Of a DNA stretch of 64,000 bases, positions 45,430 to 57,077 are shown piece by piece (the first letter of the stretch is position 1; each line of letters begins with the position of its first letter). The stretch is taken from contig JASJFT010000090.1 of the NCBI GenBank assembly GCA_030770425.1, positions 113,982-177,981 of the forward strand, read 5' to 3'. Source of the DNA: Darksidea phi. Taxonomy: Eukaryota > Ascomycota > Dothideomycetes > Pleosporales > Lentitheciaceae. Under the pieces are notes generated by a model, which saw only the letters and a list, made by a program, of their open reading frames with translations, was not told the origin of the DNA and made no database searches. Both the position numbers and the translations under genes were made by a program.

Positions 45430-46983
45430 TCAAGTGTGTTGCCACTTGATTGCGCTCCATCCTGGCCCCATAACTTCCTCCTCCAAGCGCATTGCAAGCT
45501 CTTCGTGAACAGAGAGCTTAAGATGGTATCCCCTCAATCCGGACAGTAAGTTCTTGACAACTTTGGTTAACCCAATGTATGCTTCACGCATCGGGTTCAT
45601 CATCTCTTTCCACATCGCAATCTCGGCTTCTTGAATCGGATCTATAGTGATTATCAACTTTGAGACAGACAAGTTGTCCCGAATGAAAGAGATTAATTCA
45701 GTCCAGTCTTCCTCGTAATCGCTCCAGGAACTCGTTTCGTCCGAATCCAAGATGAAGGTGATGCGTCGAAACAGTTTTAATGTACTAGGTCGTAGAGATT
45801 TAAAGAAATGAAGAATACCACCGAAAGAGTCGCGGAGGATAAAAGCATTGGTAGTATAGAGTATCTCAGAGGCGTCTGCGTCCATTTGCCGGCTGACCAG
45901 CATTAGCTCGAGAGGAAGGACTCTACACTCGCATGACGGGGAGAATGCGGCGTAGCGCGAGGGACAACAACAGTCCTTCTTGGTAAAGTTGCAGTCATTG
46001 CAGCACGTTTGCTTAACACCCAACCGCGGCTCCACTTGCTGAACCAGACGTCCCTGTCCGAGGAGCAGGTTGGTGTAGTCTCTAGCCCGTGGGTACTGCT
46101 TTTTGGAGAATGTACCATATTTTCCAAGGTGTGTGAGCTCGAGTATCCGAAGACGAATTTCCCGAGGCAAATTCTCGAATGGGTTTGGAGAAGAGCCTTG
46201 TTCAGCTACTTCAATTGCGGCGGTCAGCTTACATGCGGTTGTGCGCGCCAGTGAACGTAGTTCGTCGTCTCGGGTCCGGCCGAGGCGTATAGTACACGAT
46301 TTGAGACTCGGGAGCTCTTCGAGAGGTCGAAGAATTCGCGCCGCTATTTCGATATCTGCGACATCGCAAATAAACGCAAGACTAAGCCGACCGTCGGTGA
46401 CGCTGGACCCTAGGATCCTGCATACTTCTAGCCACGATTGAACCATTTCTTCAGACTCGCTATTGCCTGAACGAAGTACAGGATCGCGCATACAGTTAAG
46501 CGTGGAGCAACCAATACATTCACCGTGCCTGTTTATCCTTTCATGTCCATAACGGCAAGGCCAGCAGTTCAGCCTTACCATTAAATATATCATCTCGTGT
46601 ATCGAATCGCTTGAGAGCGCCTTTAGCACAGCAAGGTCCTTTGCTTTGTGAGCTCTTATAATAAAACTATTCTCCCGGTAAAGAATGCGATGAGCTTCAT
46701 GGTAAATCGTCTTGCTGACTAATAGTAACTGGTTCGGAATCTTGGGGCAAAAGCAGTCCGGTTCGCTTTTAAAATTCGCACCCCAATAGCCGAGCAGCAG
46801 ATTTTTGTACCTGCACTCTCTCCCGTCTCTCCCAATGATGGGAGGGATAGGAGGATACTGTGTGCGTACGCGCTGCTCTGGGTTAATGGGAATTGGACAG
46901 AGCCGTGAGAGGCCAGCGAGGATGTATATCTCTCGTCGGATAGAGTAGGGAAGTGAGAGGAACGAAGCCGGTGAAGCCGCCAT
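45430..46983 (-). CDS. F-box-like protein with two tandem repeats of the module
   Basis: Single exon, 517 aa, from the first ATG at 46983. Two halves share the same order of motifs: an F-box-like start (SLPYSIRREIYILAGLS and NLPREIRLRILELTHLG), a Cys-rich patch (CFCP in the first, CCNDCNFTKKDCCCP in the second), then a helix LLLVSKTIYHEAHRILYRENSFI, matched by LMLVSRQMDADASEILYTTNAFI. This is the layout of fungal F-box/DUF7730-type proteins but doubled, suggesting internal duplication. F-box proteins bring substrates to SCF ubiquitin ligases; no substrate can be named. The strand and spacing to the NLR gene allow no operon-like inference. Confidence 0.65.
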   Translation of the reverse strand: MAASPASFLSLPYSIRREIYILAGLSRLCPIPINPEQRVRTQYPPIPPIIGRDGRECRYKNLLLGYWGANFKSEPDCFCPKIPNQLLLVSKTIYHEAHRILYRENSFIIRAHKAKDLAVLKALSSDSIHEMIYLMVRLNCWPCRYGHERINRHGECIGCSTLNCMRDPVLRSGNSESEEMVQSWLEVCRILGSSVTDGRLSLAFICDVADIEIAARILRPLEELPSLKSCTIRLGRTRDDELRSLARTTACKLTAAIEVAEQGSSPNPFENLPREIRLRILELTHLGKYGTFSKKQYPRARDYTNLLLGQGRLVQQVEPRLGVKQTCCNDCNFTKKDCCCPSRYAAFSPSCECRVLPLELMLVSRQMDADASEILYTTNAFILRDSFGGILHFFKSLRPSTLKLFRRITFILDSDETSSWSDYEEDWTELISFIRDNLSVSKLIITIDPIQEAEIAMWKEMMNPMREAYIGLTKVVKNLLSGLRGYHLKLSVHEELAMRLEEEVMGPGWSAIKWQHT

Positions 46984-47718
46984 AATGTCGCAGATGGTGA
47001 GCAATGAAGGAAGCTGGTCAATCGGCACTGTGTAGAGGCATGGAGGCAGGCCTAAGTATATAAACTAATGGGGCGGCAAGGCAGCTGCTTATCTCACTAG
47101 TCAGACGCTCGGGCTGGGCGCGTTGTGTGGCCTGCTCCGAACAAAACTGCGCCAATTCAGCCCGAGCGTCTGAGGAAAAATGGTTCCAGGAACGTATCTC
47201 TCCTCGTCGCCTCAACAGGCAAAAGCCGTGCAACGATACCCAGCAACGCCGCAAGTCCGCACATCTCGGCAAGCTGCTAGCTCTCGTGGGAGAAGCTGTC
47301 GCCCAAAAGCGGCGCATTTCTCTCGTCTCGCTGGGGAAATCGCGGAATAGGGACGCAGTCGCGAATTCCAGGGTCAGAGCATTCGGCCTTCTGTCAAAGG
47401 TAAAAGTTGGGGATACCTACTTCAGTGACCCTGTTTGCAGTGCCAGGATGTCCGCATCACTCGATGTATATACATACCTGCAGGGAAAATCGCAGACGAT
47501 ATTTCCGAGGCCTTGTTTTGGGATTTATAGGGCCCAGTTAACCAACACACCAAGGACTTATTAAGCAGCAATTTTGGATTCGAGCATCACTAAATTCGAC
47601 TCCAACTTAAACACGCCAACAATGCTTTAGCAATCGCTTGAACGAAACATGCATCCATTTTACAATTTTATAACGCTAAAGCACTCCAAAAATTCTATAC
47701 ATAAATTTCGCTACCCCA
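46984..47718. other. 5' region of F-box-like gene with a hairpin; 3' flank of NLR
   Basis: 735 bases. Holds the 16-bp inverted repeat annotated separately. The + strand frame 47127-47564 is open but shows no family and overlaps the hairpin. Confidence 0.45.
47101..47173. repeat. Perfect 16-bp inverted repeat with inner 5-bp stem
   Basis: TCAGACGCTCGGGCTG at 47101-47116 is repeated as its exact reverse complement at 47158-47173, with a 41-nt spacer. Inside the spacer, GGCGC (47117-47121) can pair with GCGCC (47149-47153), extending the stem. It lies about 120-190 bases upstream of the F-box-like start codon, so in the 5' UTR or promoter of that gene. Confidence 0.9.
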
Positions 47719-50700
47719 TCACGCCCAATCTTCGCCATCATACCTTGGCCCACGAGCGCCCTGCCCACTCCCATTCTCATAATAACCCCCATGCTGTTGA
47801 GACTGAGCCTGCACATTCGGCCAACTTCCCTGCTGATTCTGATCCATTCGACCATACGCCGGACGACCATCCGCATGTGCCGCGCCACGATAACCTCGTT
47901 GCTGATACTGCGGCTGATTACCATAGGCATCCGCTCCATGGACAGAGGCATTCGGCGGTGGTCCCTGATTCTGGCCCTGGAAACGTTGCGGTGTGAGAGG
48001 CTGGCCGGGGGTGCGTTGATACGGCGACGTTTGTCGAGGTGGAGTGGAGTTGTATGGAGTTGTGCTTTCGGCCGCAGGCCACTGTGGCGAGCTGATGAAT
48101 TGGGTCCTGTCGTGGCCCGGTGAATTTTGGGTCGTGGGTATGCCCTGGCGCTGGAAGGGCTGCGGTTGTCCTGGCTGGCTCTGGAAGTAGGAGGGCGGTC
48201 CTTGCTGATATTTCTGATCTATGTATGGAGCGTTGGCTTGCCCTGCTGCTTGCGCGTGGCTACTGGGGACGGCAACACTGTCTGGAGTGGGGACGAGAGG
48301 GTACATGCTTGGTGTTGGCTTTCTCCGAATTGCCAACGGAGTGCCCGGTCCAGTGGACTGTGTGTTGGGGTCGAGTGGAGAGCTTCGTCGGCTCCATTGC
48401 TGTTTGGTAGGGGTGACAGTTCCAATCCCATTTCCACCCGGTGGCGTGGGTTGGTACGGGCGGATGACTTCTGGTGTTTGGTCCCAGCTTGGACGGCGCA
48501 GGTAGCCGGCCGCAGTCTGACCATAGCTGGGGATAGCTGATTGATTCTGTCCATCATTATACGGGCTGTATGCTGGTGCTGTGTCTTTGGAGGATGCTTC
48601 GAGCGAATGCGTTTGTTGTCCGTAGCCGACAAGTGGAATGGATCGCTCTTGAACAGGGGCTGTCTGAGTAATGCCGTAAGTGGACGGTACTATGTTGAAG
48701 TTGTTGCTCTCTGAATTCATAGACCCTTGCTGGAAACCGGGGTGACTGCGTGATAAATCAATCTGGGTTTCCTCAATCGTATTTTGAGAAGAAGTTCCCT
48801 GGTCATCAAGGCTGCTAAGTGCCTCGTCTGTCTGCTCTTTTTCGCGGGGCTCCTCATCTTCCGTTTCGCCACCAGGGTCAACATTGCTGTTGATGTCGTC
48901 TGTGTGCTGCGATTCGGCGGTTTCGTCATTCTCATCCTCATCCGGGTCGTTGATATGATCCATGGCCCGGAAGCCATCCCTCATACCCTGCACAACTGAA
49001 GCAATGGACCTGTCGCCAGAGCCCATCGCCTTTTTCATTTCTTCAAAGAGGACCGATAGACAGTCAGCCAGAAGTTTAGCACACTCTGTCTGTTCATACA
49101 TTAATGCGGTTTGAAGTGCGTTCTCGTTGTCTTTGTTAGCGTGCAGGATGTCAGCTCCGTGATCCAAAAGGTAGGCGACGGATTCGCGATCGCCGTTCGA
49201 AGCGACAAAGATTAGCGGCGTATTCCCTTCGTCATCAGGCAAATTGACATCGGCTTTCGCATCGACAAGGAGCCGAACTGATTCGAAGGGTAAATAAGCA
49301 GCTGCCGTGATAAGTGGAGAAGAGTTGTCCATGCCTCCAACCACATTCACGTCAGCCTTTGCCGCGACGAGCTCCTCCAAGATCTTCGCGTCACTCTGCG
49401 CGGCTTTCCAGATGGGTGGAGACGAGATTCCCCTGCCGAGGTTGGGGTTTGCGCCATTCTGGAGGAGCAGTTTGACGATTTCCAACTGCCCTGCCTCGCA
49501 AGCAGCTTGGAGTGCAGTCCCTGCCTCACAATTCTCATTGGTACTCATGGCGTTGACATCGGCGTGTCGTCGAATGAGTTCCTCCACCACTGTGTAATGA
49601 CCTTCACCCGCAGCTGCCTGGAGTGCGTAACCATTTGGAGCATTGGGATCCGCTCCGGCATCGAGGAGCAGGCGAACAATGGCTCCTTCGTTGGCGCCAT
49701 CATAAGCCGCAGCTGTCAGCGCGTCCCCGTACTCCTCGCCTGTCGCGTTTGGGTCCGCCTTGAACTTTTCTTGTAGGAGCAGTTTCACTGTTTCCTCTTT
49801 CTCCATGTCAGTCGCGTCATAGAGACAGTTGTTGAGCGTGTCTCGTGATATCGACCCTTTGGTGTACTTCCAGATCGCATCCATCACGTCCTCAAGGTCC
49901 TCAGAGTTCGTAGCTGCTCGGTGAAATACTCCTTCACAGTTTAGAGAAGTGCTTTTGTCCAGAAGAATGCGTACAAGGTCCCAGTTATCCTCCTCTGCAG
50001 CGACATCGATGGCCTTTTGGAGAAACTCTTGCTGGTGCCGAAATTCCAAGAGCTTGTTGAAAACCTCTACACGGCCTGCTTCGGCGGACTTGACCAAGGC
50101 TTTGCTGTATTCCTTCTCTGGAAGCCTTTCGGCGTATTTTTCGATCAGATATATGAACATGGAGACGTCCGAGAGTAGCGCCGCCGTTTCCAGGGGAGAC
50201 TCAATGTCGTCTCTTTCCATCGACAGGGATACTCGCCCGTCCTCGATGAGTAATTCAACAGCGTCCCTGTTGCCCGATTGGATGGCTCCATTGATGACAG
50301 AGCCGAAGTCATCATCGACGGTAGTCGGATCGGCCCCTCGTTCCATTAGCTGTTTCATGACTACGACCTTGCCTTCGTGGGCTGCCATCGATAGAGGCGT
50401 CTGTTTTTCTTCCTCGGCTCCATCGTCCATCACAGATTCATCGTGAAGGAGGATCTCTTCGACAATCTTCGCACGTCCAAACGAGGCTGCGAAGTGGAGC
50501 TAGTTGGATTTAGTTGTCAGCCGCTCATTGAAACCCTAGAGGAAATGAAGCGCTCTACTCACTGGAGTATTGTACCATGCGTCCCGAATCTTAATCTCTT
50601 CCTCGTGGCCATTTCCAATGAGGGCGCTAACAAGTTCCCTATAACCGAAAGCCGCAGCCGCATGGAGCGCAGTGAAAGTGTCAAACTCCCAGTATCCGGC

Positions 50701-53700
50701 ATTCGTCAGGTGAGCATATACAACGAGCCAGCGACGTCTGAGGGGTGATTTACGGCTCCAAAAGTCTTTCTCCTGGCTCAAGTCCTCGGCGATCTCAACT
50801 GTTGCTTTGCTAGCGTGACGAAGCCAGTGCTTGGCCATATAAGGGCAAGCCTTTCCGGACAGTGTCTTATATTCGAGGTCATATTTTTTCTCCGTCTCAT
50901 CAACATCATCATCCCAAGTAGAATCGTCCTCGTCCTCGTCCTCGTCCTCTTCCTCGTCCTCTTCCTCGTCCTCTTCCTCGTCCTCTTCCTCTTCCTCGTC
51001 CTCGTCCTCATTCTGAGAATCTGCTTTGCTTACACCATCGTCTTGGATGTCGGGTGCTGCCGGCTCGGACCTTTGTGGCTCGTCTTGGAAATTGTATACC
51101 TCTCTCACGTGCGCGAAGGCTCGTAGTGCAAGAACACCATGCTGCCATTTGATACCGTCTTCGGGCAAGCCAAGGAGTATCTTCGCATCCTTCAGCAGAT
51201 AGGTCTTCACAACCACATGCATGAAGCAAACAAAGCTGTCCTTGCCATTCTTTCTGACCGTTAGCAAGGGCTTGCATTTCTGCACCAGCTTCGGGAGCTC
51301 AAATTCTTCTTCAGTAGGGCTTAGTCCTGTGAGTATTGCAAGTTCTTGTTCGGTAGGATCATCGTATGTCAAGACGAGAGCCCGTAGCATCTCTTTGAGC
51401 TTATCGGCGTCATCGTTATTCGACGTCAGGATTTCGGTCCAGGAATTGTGGAGGAGCGTCCCAAGATCTCGAGGCATTGTTTCCAGGACTCGCCGAACTT
51501 TCAAATCAGTGGCGCCCTGGAGCTCTTGTAGTTGCATGCAAGTAATATCCTACGGGAAGTAATAGACGAGGTTAGCATTTCCCTCACATGAGGCACAAGA
51601 TTGTACTTACAATCCACTGCGTGTTCTCTGCTCGGTTTCCAATCAGACTGCTGGCGAAGTAGGCAATAGCTTTATTGTATTTCTTCGCAGTACTGAGATC
51701 GGCGATCTTCTTCTTCGCATGCTTGCGCAGTTCCAACTGGACCTGACCCCCATATTTCTCATGGGCCAGATCAATCAACGCCGTATTGTCGGTTGCCAGG
51801 GCTTTTCTGACGATATGACCATCTCTGCTGGTCAACAGCCACCTCGTTGAGACTCGGCGCCGCTCGCGGGTGTTCTCATACCCAAGCTCGGCACTAATGT
51901 ATTTCATTAGTGTCTTCGTCGAGTCCGCACCTTCTGGAAGGACGTGGAGGTTGTTGATAATGAAATAGACTCGGCTGCCAAGAGCTTCATCGGAGAGCAT
52001 GTCCTGGAGAGCTTGCCACAAGTTCTCTACAGTCAATTGTACTTGAGCCTTGCTGCTCCCGCTCGATCCGTTCTCTTCTTTTCCTCTGTCTTTGGTTTTG
52101 CGCAGGAACACCTTCGCGTATGGTGCCAGTTTCTGTTCTTCAATGATTAGCTGCCTGATGAGTGATTTAAGCAAATCTTCGGCGGTAGCGTAGTGTTCGG
52201 TAGCGTCGCAGAAGAAGTAGGCCAAGAGCATAGGGTTCTGACTGCTATTCGTTGTTTCGGCGAGCTCTTTCTGGGCCTCTTTCTGTGCCTCAATCTCTTG
52301 CAGGGCAGCCATAGTCGCGCCAGTCTTTCCCCTGCCCTCTGGGCCTCGAATCCACAGACATCGACGTTCTTCACCGTCTTCGGCACTCGCAAGCCATTGG
52401 GCCCAGAGTGCGTCTTTGGTGACCCATTCCGATGGTGCGAAGTTGCGGGCAAGAGCGTTCCGCTTCAGTTCTGGTTGAGCTCCGTCCAAGACTTTCAGCA
52501 CGTCACTGACCAGCTTCCCGTCAATTCCGCGCGTCGCCCTGATCCGTTTCCCTGCATTCAACCCAGCTCTTTGTATGATTGGCTTCAATTTTTCTCGGAC
52601 AAGCTGCGTCCATCGCTTGTCTTTGTCGTTTTCAAACTTGACGAGATCGCGGTGGTTGCAGGCCAGACCTATGTTCTCACCAACATCGAGTGTTGCAGAC
52701 TTCCGACTGACGAATTCAGCCATACTGGTAGGAACAACCAGTCGTACCAGGCCGCCAAAGAGACTCGGCAGTCCAGTCAATTCCGCAAAGTCGGTTTCTT
52801 GCTCTTCCCAGAAGCAGAACACGTCGATGGCGGGGTTCAGTTTCGTAGCAAGACGCACAAAATCTTCTCTTAGAGTATGAAGTTCTTCGTTGTCTGGTTT
52901 CAGATGGTCCAGCAGCTTCGTTGCTTTAGCTGCCTTGAGCTTTTCCGCAACGTTTGCGTACATAGCTGCCACTGCGGCAGCTTCTGCGCCGCCAAATGGT
53001 GTGCCTAAATACAATCAGCATGTCTCCTGCATTGAGCTCGTGCTTCTGTCAAACTAATGGCATACCGAAGAAGATGCAGGCTGCCGTTGCCTCGAACATG
53101 AATGGGAAGTCGTCTTTTTCCATGTTTGCCATCAAGGTCACGGCTCTTGCAATGACGATACCGCCCATGCTATGTCCTATAAAGGCGATGGGTCGTTTAT
53201 CATCCTAGTGTTCCGTATGAGCCCAAGGCTTCTCTGTTCTACACAACATACACGCACCTTTCGCACGCTTTTCAGATTAGTGAGAAGCTGCTTTGCAATG
53301 TTGTTCATGAATTGATGAACTTGGAGTGGACCCGTCCACCTTGACTGATACATGAACAGGAGCACGCGTGCTTTCGGAAAATCTCGCTTGAGACATTCCT
53401 TCGTCCAGTTGAATCCGTCCTTGTCGCCCTTCCATTGCCAGCTGAAGATGATGAGCCCCCATGTGGAGTTTTTTGGTCAAGACAGACTCACCTATTCTCC
53501 GGATGCGCGCCAAGGCCTGGAACTAGTACGATGCTAAAGTGGTATCAGAATCTTTTGGAATTTTCCTGGCTGTTCTTGCGACAAAAACTTACTCCAGATC
53601 TGCGCTGGTGGACAAGCCGACCTTCTCCGGCGAATATAGCTCTTTCAGTCCCTGCTCCACGTCACTAAGAGCAGGAGGTTTCTTCTCCTGGACGGCATCC

Positions 53701-53786
53701 CTGCGACTCGCAGATCGTTGTATTGTTGCAGAAGTATTCCCTTTTCGAGTCGTGCCCCAGCGCTGTAGGCCCGAAGACGCCTGCAT
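47719..53786 (-). CDS. Giant NLR: alpha/beta-hydrolase, NACHT, ankyrins, P/Q-rich tail
   Basis: Seven exons, 53786-53593, 53533-53492, 53441-53258, 53204-53066, 53004-51611, 51549-50563 and 50499-47719, give 1906 aa; all six introns are 50-63 nt with compatible phases. Domains in order: a SesB-like alpha/beta hydrolase (DIVLVPGLGAHPENSW; nucleophile elbow GHSMGG near residue 150, GTPFGGAE after it); a NACHT-type P-loop, GPEGRGKTGA, at about 407-416, with the typical AYFFCDATEHYATAEDLLKSL; a Walker B-like strand VYFIINNLHV near 532 in which the usual acidic residues are Asn; a winged-helix-like region; an acidic tract of about 30 Asp/Glu near 832-860; ankyrin repeats from about 970 to 1450; then about 400 disordered residues rich in Pro/Gln/Ser/Tyr. 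Fungal NLRs act in nonself recognition and cell death. The function here is by analogy. Confidence 0.82.
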
Positions 53787-55066
53787 GTTGACGAGGATAG
53801 AAATTCGCCAGACCTTTCATCTACAAGGGCGATAAACAGGCGGTTATACGCACGACACGCCCCCTTTCCCGAAAACCCGGCTTCCCGGAAGGCTGGCGGT
53901 TAGCTAGTGGGGGCCAGGGCTAATGCGAGGACTAGCCCCTGCCATCAGCAAATTCTACTTGCAGCATTTTACGCCCTGCTCATTCCCAGGATCCCCCTCC
54001 TGTGTAACGATGATTGCGGGCATCCCGGAAGCGAGTGGCGGTATCGACTCGTCGCCGCAACGCAGTCCAATATTGGTGGAAGAGAGGTGCCAAGTTTTCG
54101 AGATGAAGGCCCAGGTGTCTCATAGCTCACGCCACAACACGCTAAAAAGCAGTGTCTTGGCGCTATGTAACACTCCAACCTCCAGCGCTCTAACAGGCAC
54201 CCGGCGGGTCATCGTACGAGTACATACCTCTTCAAGGACATAATCCCAAGGGCGACTTGCGGCTTACATAGGGCACAGCCTCACGGATCTCGCGCGAGTG
54301 TTGCGTGATTACCCGTCGGGCGCCAACAGGCTTACCAACAATTTGGGGGCCAAAAGTTAGTCCATGATTCAGCCGTTCCCTATTGCCTCCACACCTTACA
54401 CACCTAACATAGAGTGTTGTCTCACGCGCGATAGTACAAGGCAACATTTGCGGCTGAGACTGCGAGCGTCGCATATTGGTTTATGTACGATTTGTCGCCC
54501 AGATGAGCCTGCCCAGCGCCCTCGTTATTTGAAATAGCAAACAATGTGGCACGCCATCAACTCGGGCTCTCAGCCTCCCTCTCAGAGGATGTGCAGCCAC
54601 TTGCGGCGTCAAGCTCGATACTTATACAGGGTAGGCGAGCCCTGACGCGCAAGTTACATATATGTTGAGCTCGTCGGTCATGTTCGGTACATAACATCTT
54701 TGCGGCTTGCTGGGTTACGACTACGACTACGACCACGAATACCACGGTACGAGATACCAAACACCTATGGTTGTCTCTTCAGCTCGCTGAGCCACACTAC
54801 CACTACCACTACTACGGAGCGTACTACAAGGGGATTCCCACCTCTTAATTACTGCTTCTCTCTGCGATGGACGAGAACGTCATTAGTCACGCCCGTTCTA
54901 TGCTATCCGGTACAATGGCAACAACCCCTTTCACCAACACCCTCCCATTTACCATCCGCCTCCTCGATCCTAAAATCAGCAATCCGAGCTTTACTCTCGA
55001 CTAAGGCTATTAGGTTTACGTACTCCACAAGCATGCGCCGCACCTTTGCCAAGACATATTGAAAGC
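53787..55066. other. Spacer, no gene
   Basis: 1.3 kb upstream of the NLR start and downstream of the hydrolase pseudogene. Frames on both strands are short and unlike any family. It contains the NLR promoter. Confidence 0.4.
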
Positions 55067-55522
55067 TTAATAAATCCATCAATACTCTTCCGATTTAATT
55101 CTTACCTCGAGATTAGTTTTTATCTTAGGTACTATATTATCGCGAGTACTACGGGGTAAGTACTAGAATCCCTCGGGTGCGAAGAAGGTAACTACGTCGA
55201 TAAGTCGTACGATACCGCTATTTAAACCCTTCTGTATACGCGACTCCTTCTCAAGTCTATCTAAAGATGTACCGCCTGTCATGCCACTAAAAATGTACAT
55301 GACCACGACGACATCACGCTCCTTCTCCACAGGGTCTGAGACGGTTCGACGAATGACTTTAACGTCCGCAGACTAGTCGGGAGTCGGAGGAGTGGACCCA
55401 CTGGATGGAAGCGCGGATGCAATAGACTCGTAGCCAGCATTTGTAAGCTCTCTGACGAGCCGGTCCCAGCAGCTTGGAGTGTGCCAGGCACCGTGAAGAA
55501 GTACAAAGACTGGCTTAGACAT
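55067..55522 (-). pseudogene. Alpha/beta hydrolase (esterase-type) pseudogene, RIP-like
   Basis: From ATG 55522 the frame reads MSKPVFVLLHGAWHTPSCWD, the oxyanion-hole HGAW motif of small esterases/hydroxynitrile lyase-like hydrolases. A TAG replaces the expected Trp in TPD-W-SADV at about 55371. The frame continues correctly through VVVVMYIFSGMTGGTS, where the nucleophile motif (normally HSFSG) has lost its His, to further TAG and TGA stops near 55166 and 55086. Stops arising from TGG and CAG through G-to-A or C-to-T, together with the AT-rich 3' part, fit RIP. No frameshift is needed, so loss was by point mutation. Confidence 0.75.
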
Positions 55523-55699
55523 AACAACTTGAACTTGGTAAACTAGGAGCTAGCAAAGAAAATTTGGAGTTGAAGTCTGAGAACTGCACTCAACAGCCAC
55601 TTCCATCCTATATATACTTTGAGTAAGCGCTTTCAAATGCAGCCACGCATCAATCAAGACATTTCCCAGTACCGTCAGAGCTTCTTGGGAATTTGCCAC

Positions 55700-56650
55700 A
55701 TTGAAGCGCGCTTGCCGATGGCGGAGAACACGGGAAGTGCGTAGAGAAACATCCATGCATTCCAAACGCGAAATGTGACCTTGTCTGACTCACAGCTACG
55801 CCGCAGTAGTGTGCGTCATGCGACTACAAGGCTCAAGACCCTAGTCATAATTCGCGCGCCGTTATTCACATTCCAATAAAGTGCGTAGAGACCGGACCAC
55901 CATACCATAAGCACTGCGGTTATCCAGCGCGTCGGGCCGTCGCCTATTGTCAACGGCATGGATAGCCTGTACCGCAAACGATCGCCTACCTGGTCAGCCA
56001 TGTCCTGTGCTTGAACTGTCGAAGTTACCAATGCAGCGATAATTCCGAACCATTCTAGAATGAAACGGTGCTCCCATGTCAATGGGGTGTCCAGGGCTAC
56101 CTCAAGTGCTCTGGAGGCGAAGCAGCAGAAGCCCAGCCCATTAATCAAATTTCGGGTTACCCAGCTCCAATCAGCGAGGTTGAGGTCGTTCTACGCATAC
56201 CCAATACCATCAGAGCCAGGTATTGTCTGATGCCTCCAACTCCGAAGCTAACGCAGGCTGCAGCGGGATAGAGGCAAAGCATGAGTCGTTTGGCTTACGT
56301 CTCAGTCATCCGCCCAGAGGGCAATGTTCGCCAAGGCTTGTTGTTGTCTGTCCTCAAGGATTGCTGCCGGTTGTCTTTGATTGCCGATGGCGAAAGGAAG
56401 TAGGTTGAACCAGATCCAAATGAAGATGAGAGGTACTCATAGAAGGATCGTGGTGCTCTTCCAGCCCTGAGTATCGAGTGATTGAGGAGTCGTGAGTACG
56501 CAAACTGCTAGGGTGTTCAAGACGCCAAAAGTTGTCTTGAGAACAACGATCGTCTTCAAGTCGCTTAATGTGAAGAGCCAGATCAAGTACGTGTGAAACA
56601 GTAGTGATGATTTCGGGCGCGTTGGGCTGGCTAGTCCAAACTCAGCGTGA
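55700..56650 (-). pseudogene. UbiA-family prenyltransferase pseudogene
   Basis: Segments in several frames match an aromatic prenyltransferase of the UbiA family. HTYLIWLFTLSDLKTIVV and FGVLNTLAV begin near 56600, then a stop (ILL-stop-VPLIFIWIWFNLLPFAIGNQ). The first Asp-rich motif region reads NDLNLAD near 56190 after a frame change, and the second, QDMADQVGD, near 55990 in the frame 56148-55816. A last segment (VTFRVWNAWMFLYALPVF) follows beyond a stop near 55816. One stop is TAA where the matching segment TETxAKRLM should have CAA, a CpA to TpA change typical of RIP. Membrane prenyltransferases of this kind serve fungal meroterpenoid pathways. Not functional. Confidence 0.72.
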
Positions 56651-57077
56651 TTATTCAAGTTCATGAGAACGTATCTAGAACTTACGACAAGATTTGGTCT
56701 GACGAACATATTCGTTGCTGGCTTTTTCGTGAGCATGAAGACTGTACCAGTGTAGCGCTCCTTCTTTACTTCTCACAGACGGCTGTTCTTGTTTCCTTTC
56801 AATTGCAAGGTAGCAGGTTTGTTCTTCGCCGTGGACTGCGCTGAAGCGGGGATAATGGTTCCGCTTTGCCCCGGGATCAACTGAAGTGGGGTTATGTGCT
56901 TTCTCGTCATCGTAGTTCTCCGTACATGCATCCCTGGTGCTTACCAAGTCAGACTCGGCGCTCGGCCCAAGTCTCGAACCTTGGACTCGGAGAGCGAACG
57001 ATTGTGCTCATCTTCCGTGTTGGAAACGATTCTCTGAGGCATTGTTTCTGGCTATTGGATTTGTGGCTAAAAAGCGA
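56651..57077. other. Spacer, 5' part of the UbiA remnant
   Basis: Likely decayed 5' end and promoter of the prenyltransferase gene. No readable frame with family content. Confidence 0.35.

Noticed and set aside
47127..47564. 145-codon + strand frame upstream of the F-box-like gene
   Set aside because: No recognisable domain and it runs through the inverted repeat; more likely leader/promoter DNA.
54700..55062. 120-codon + strand frame with a Thr run
   Set aside because: Low complexity, no family, next to a pseudogene on the other strand.
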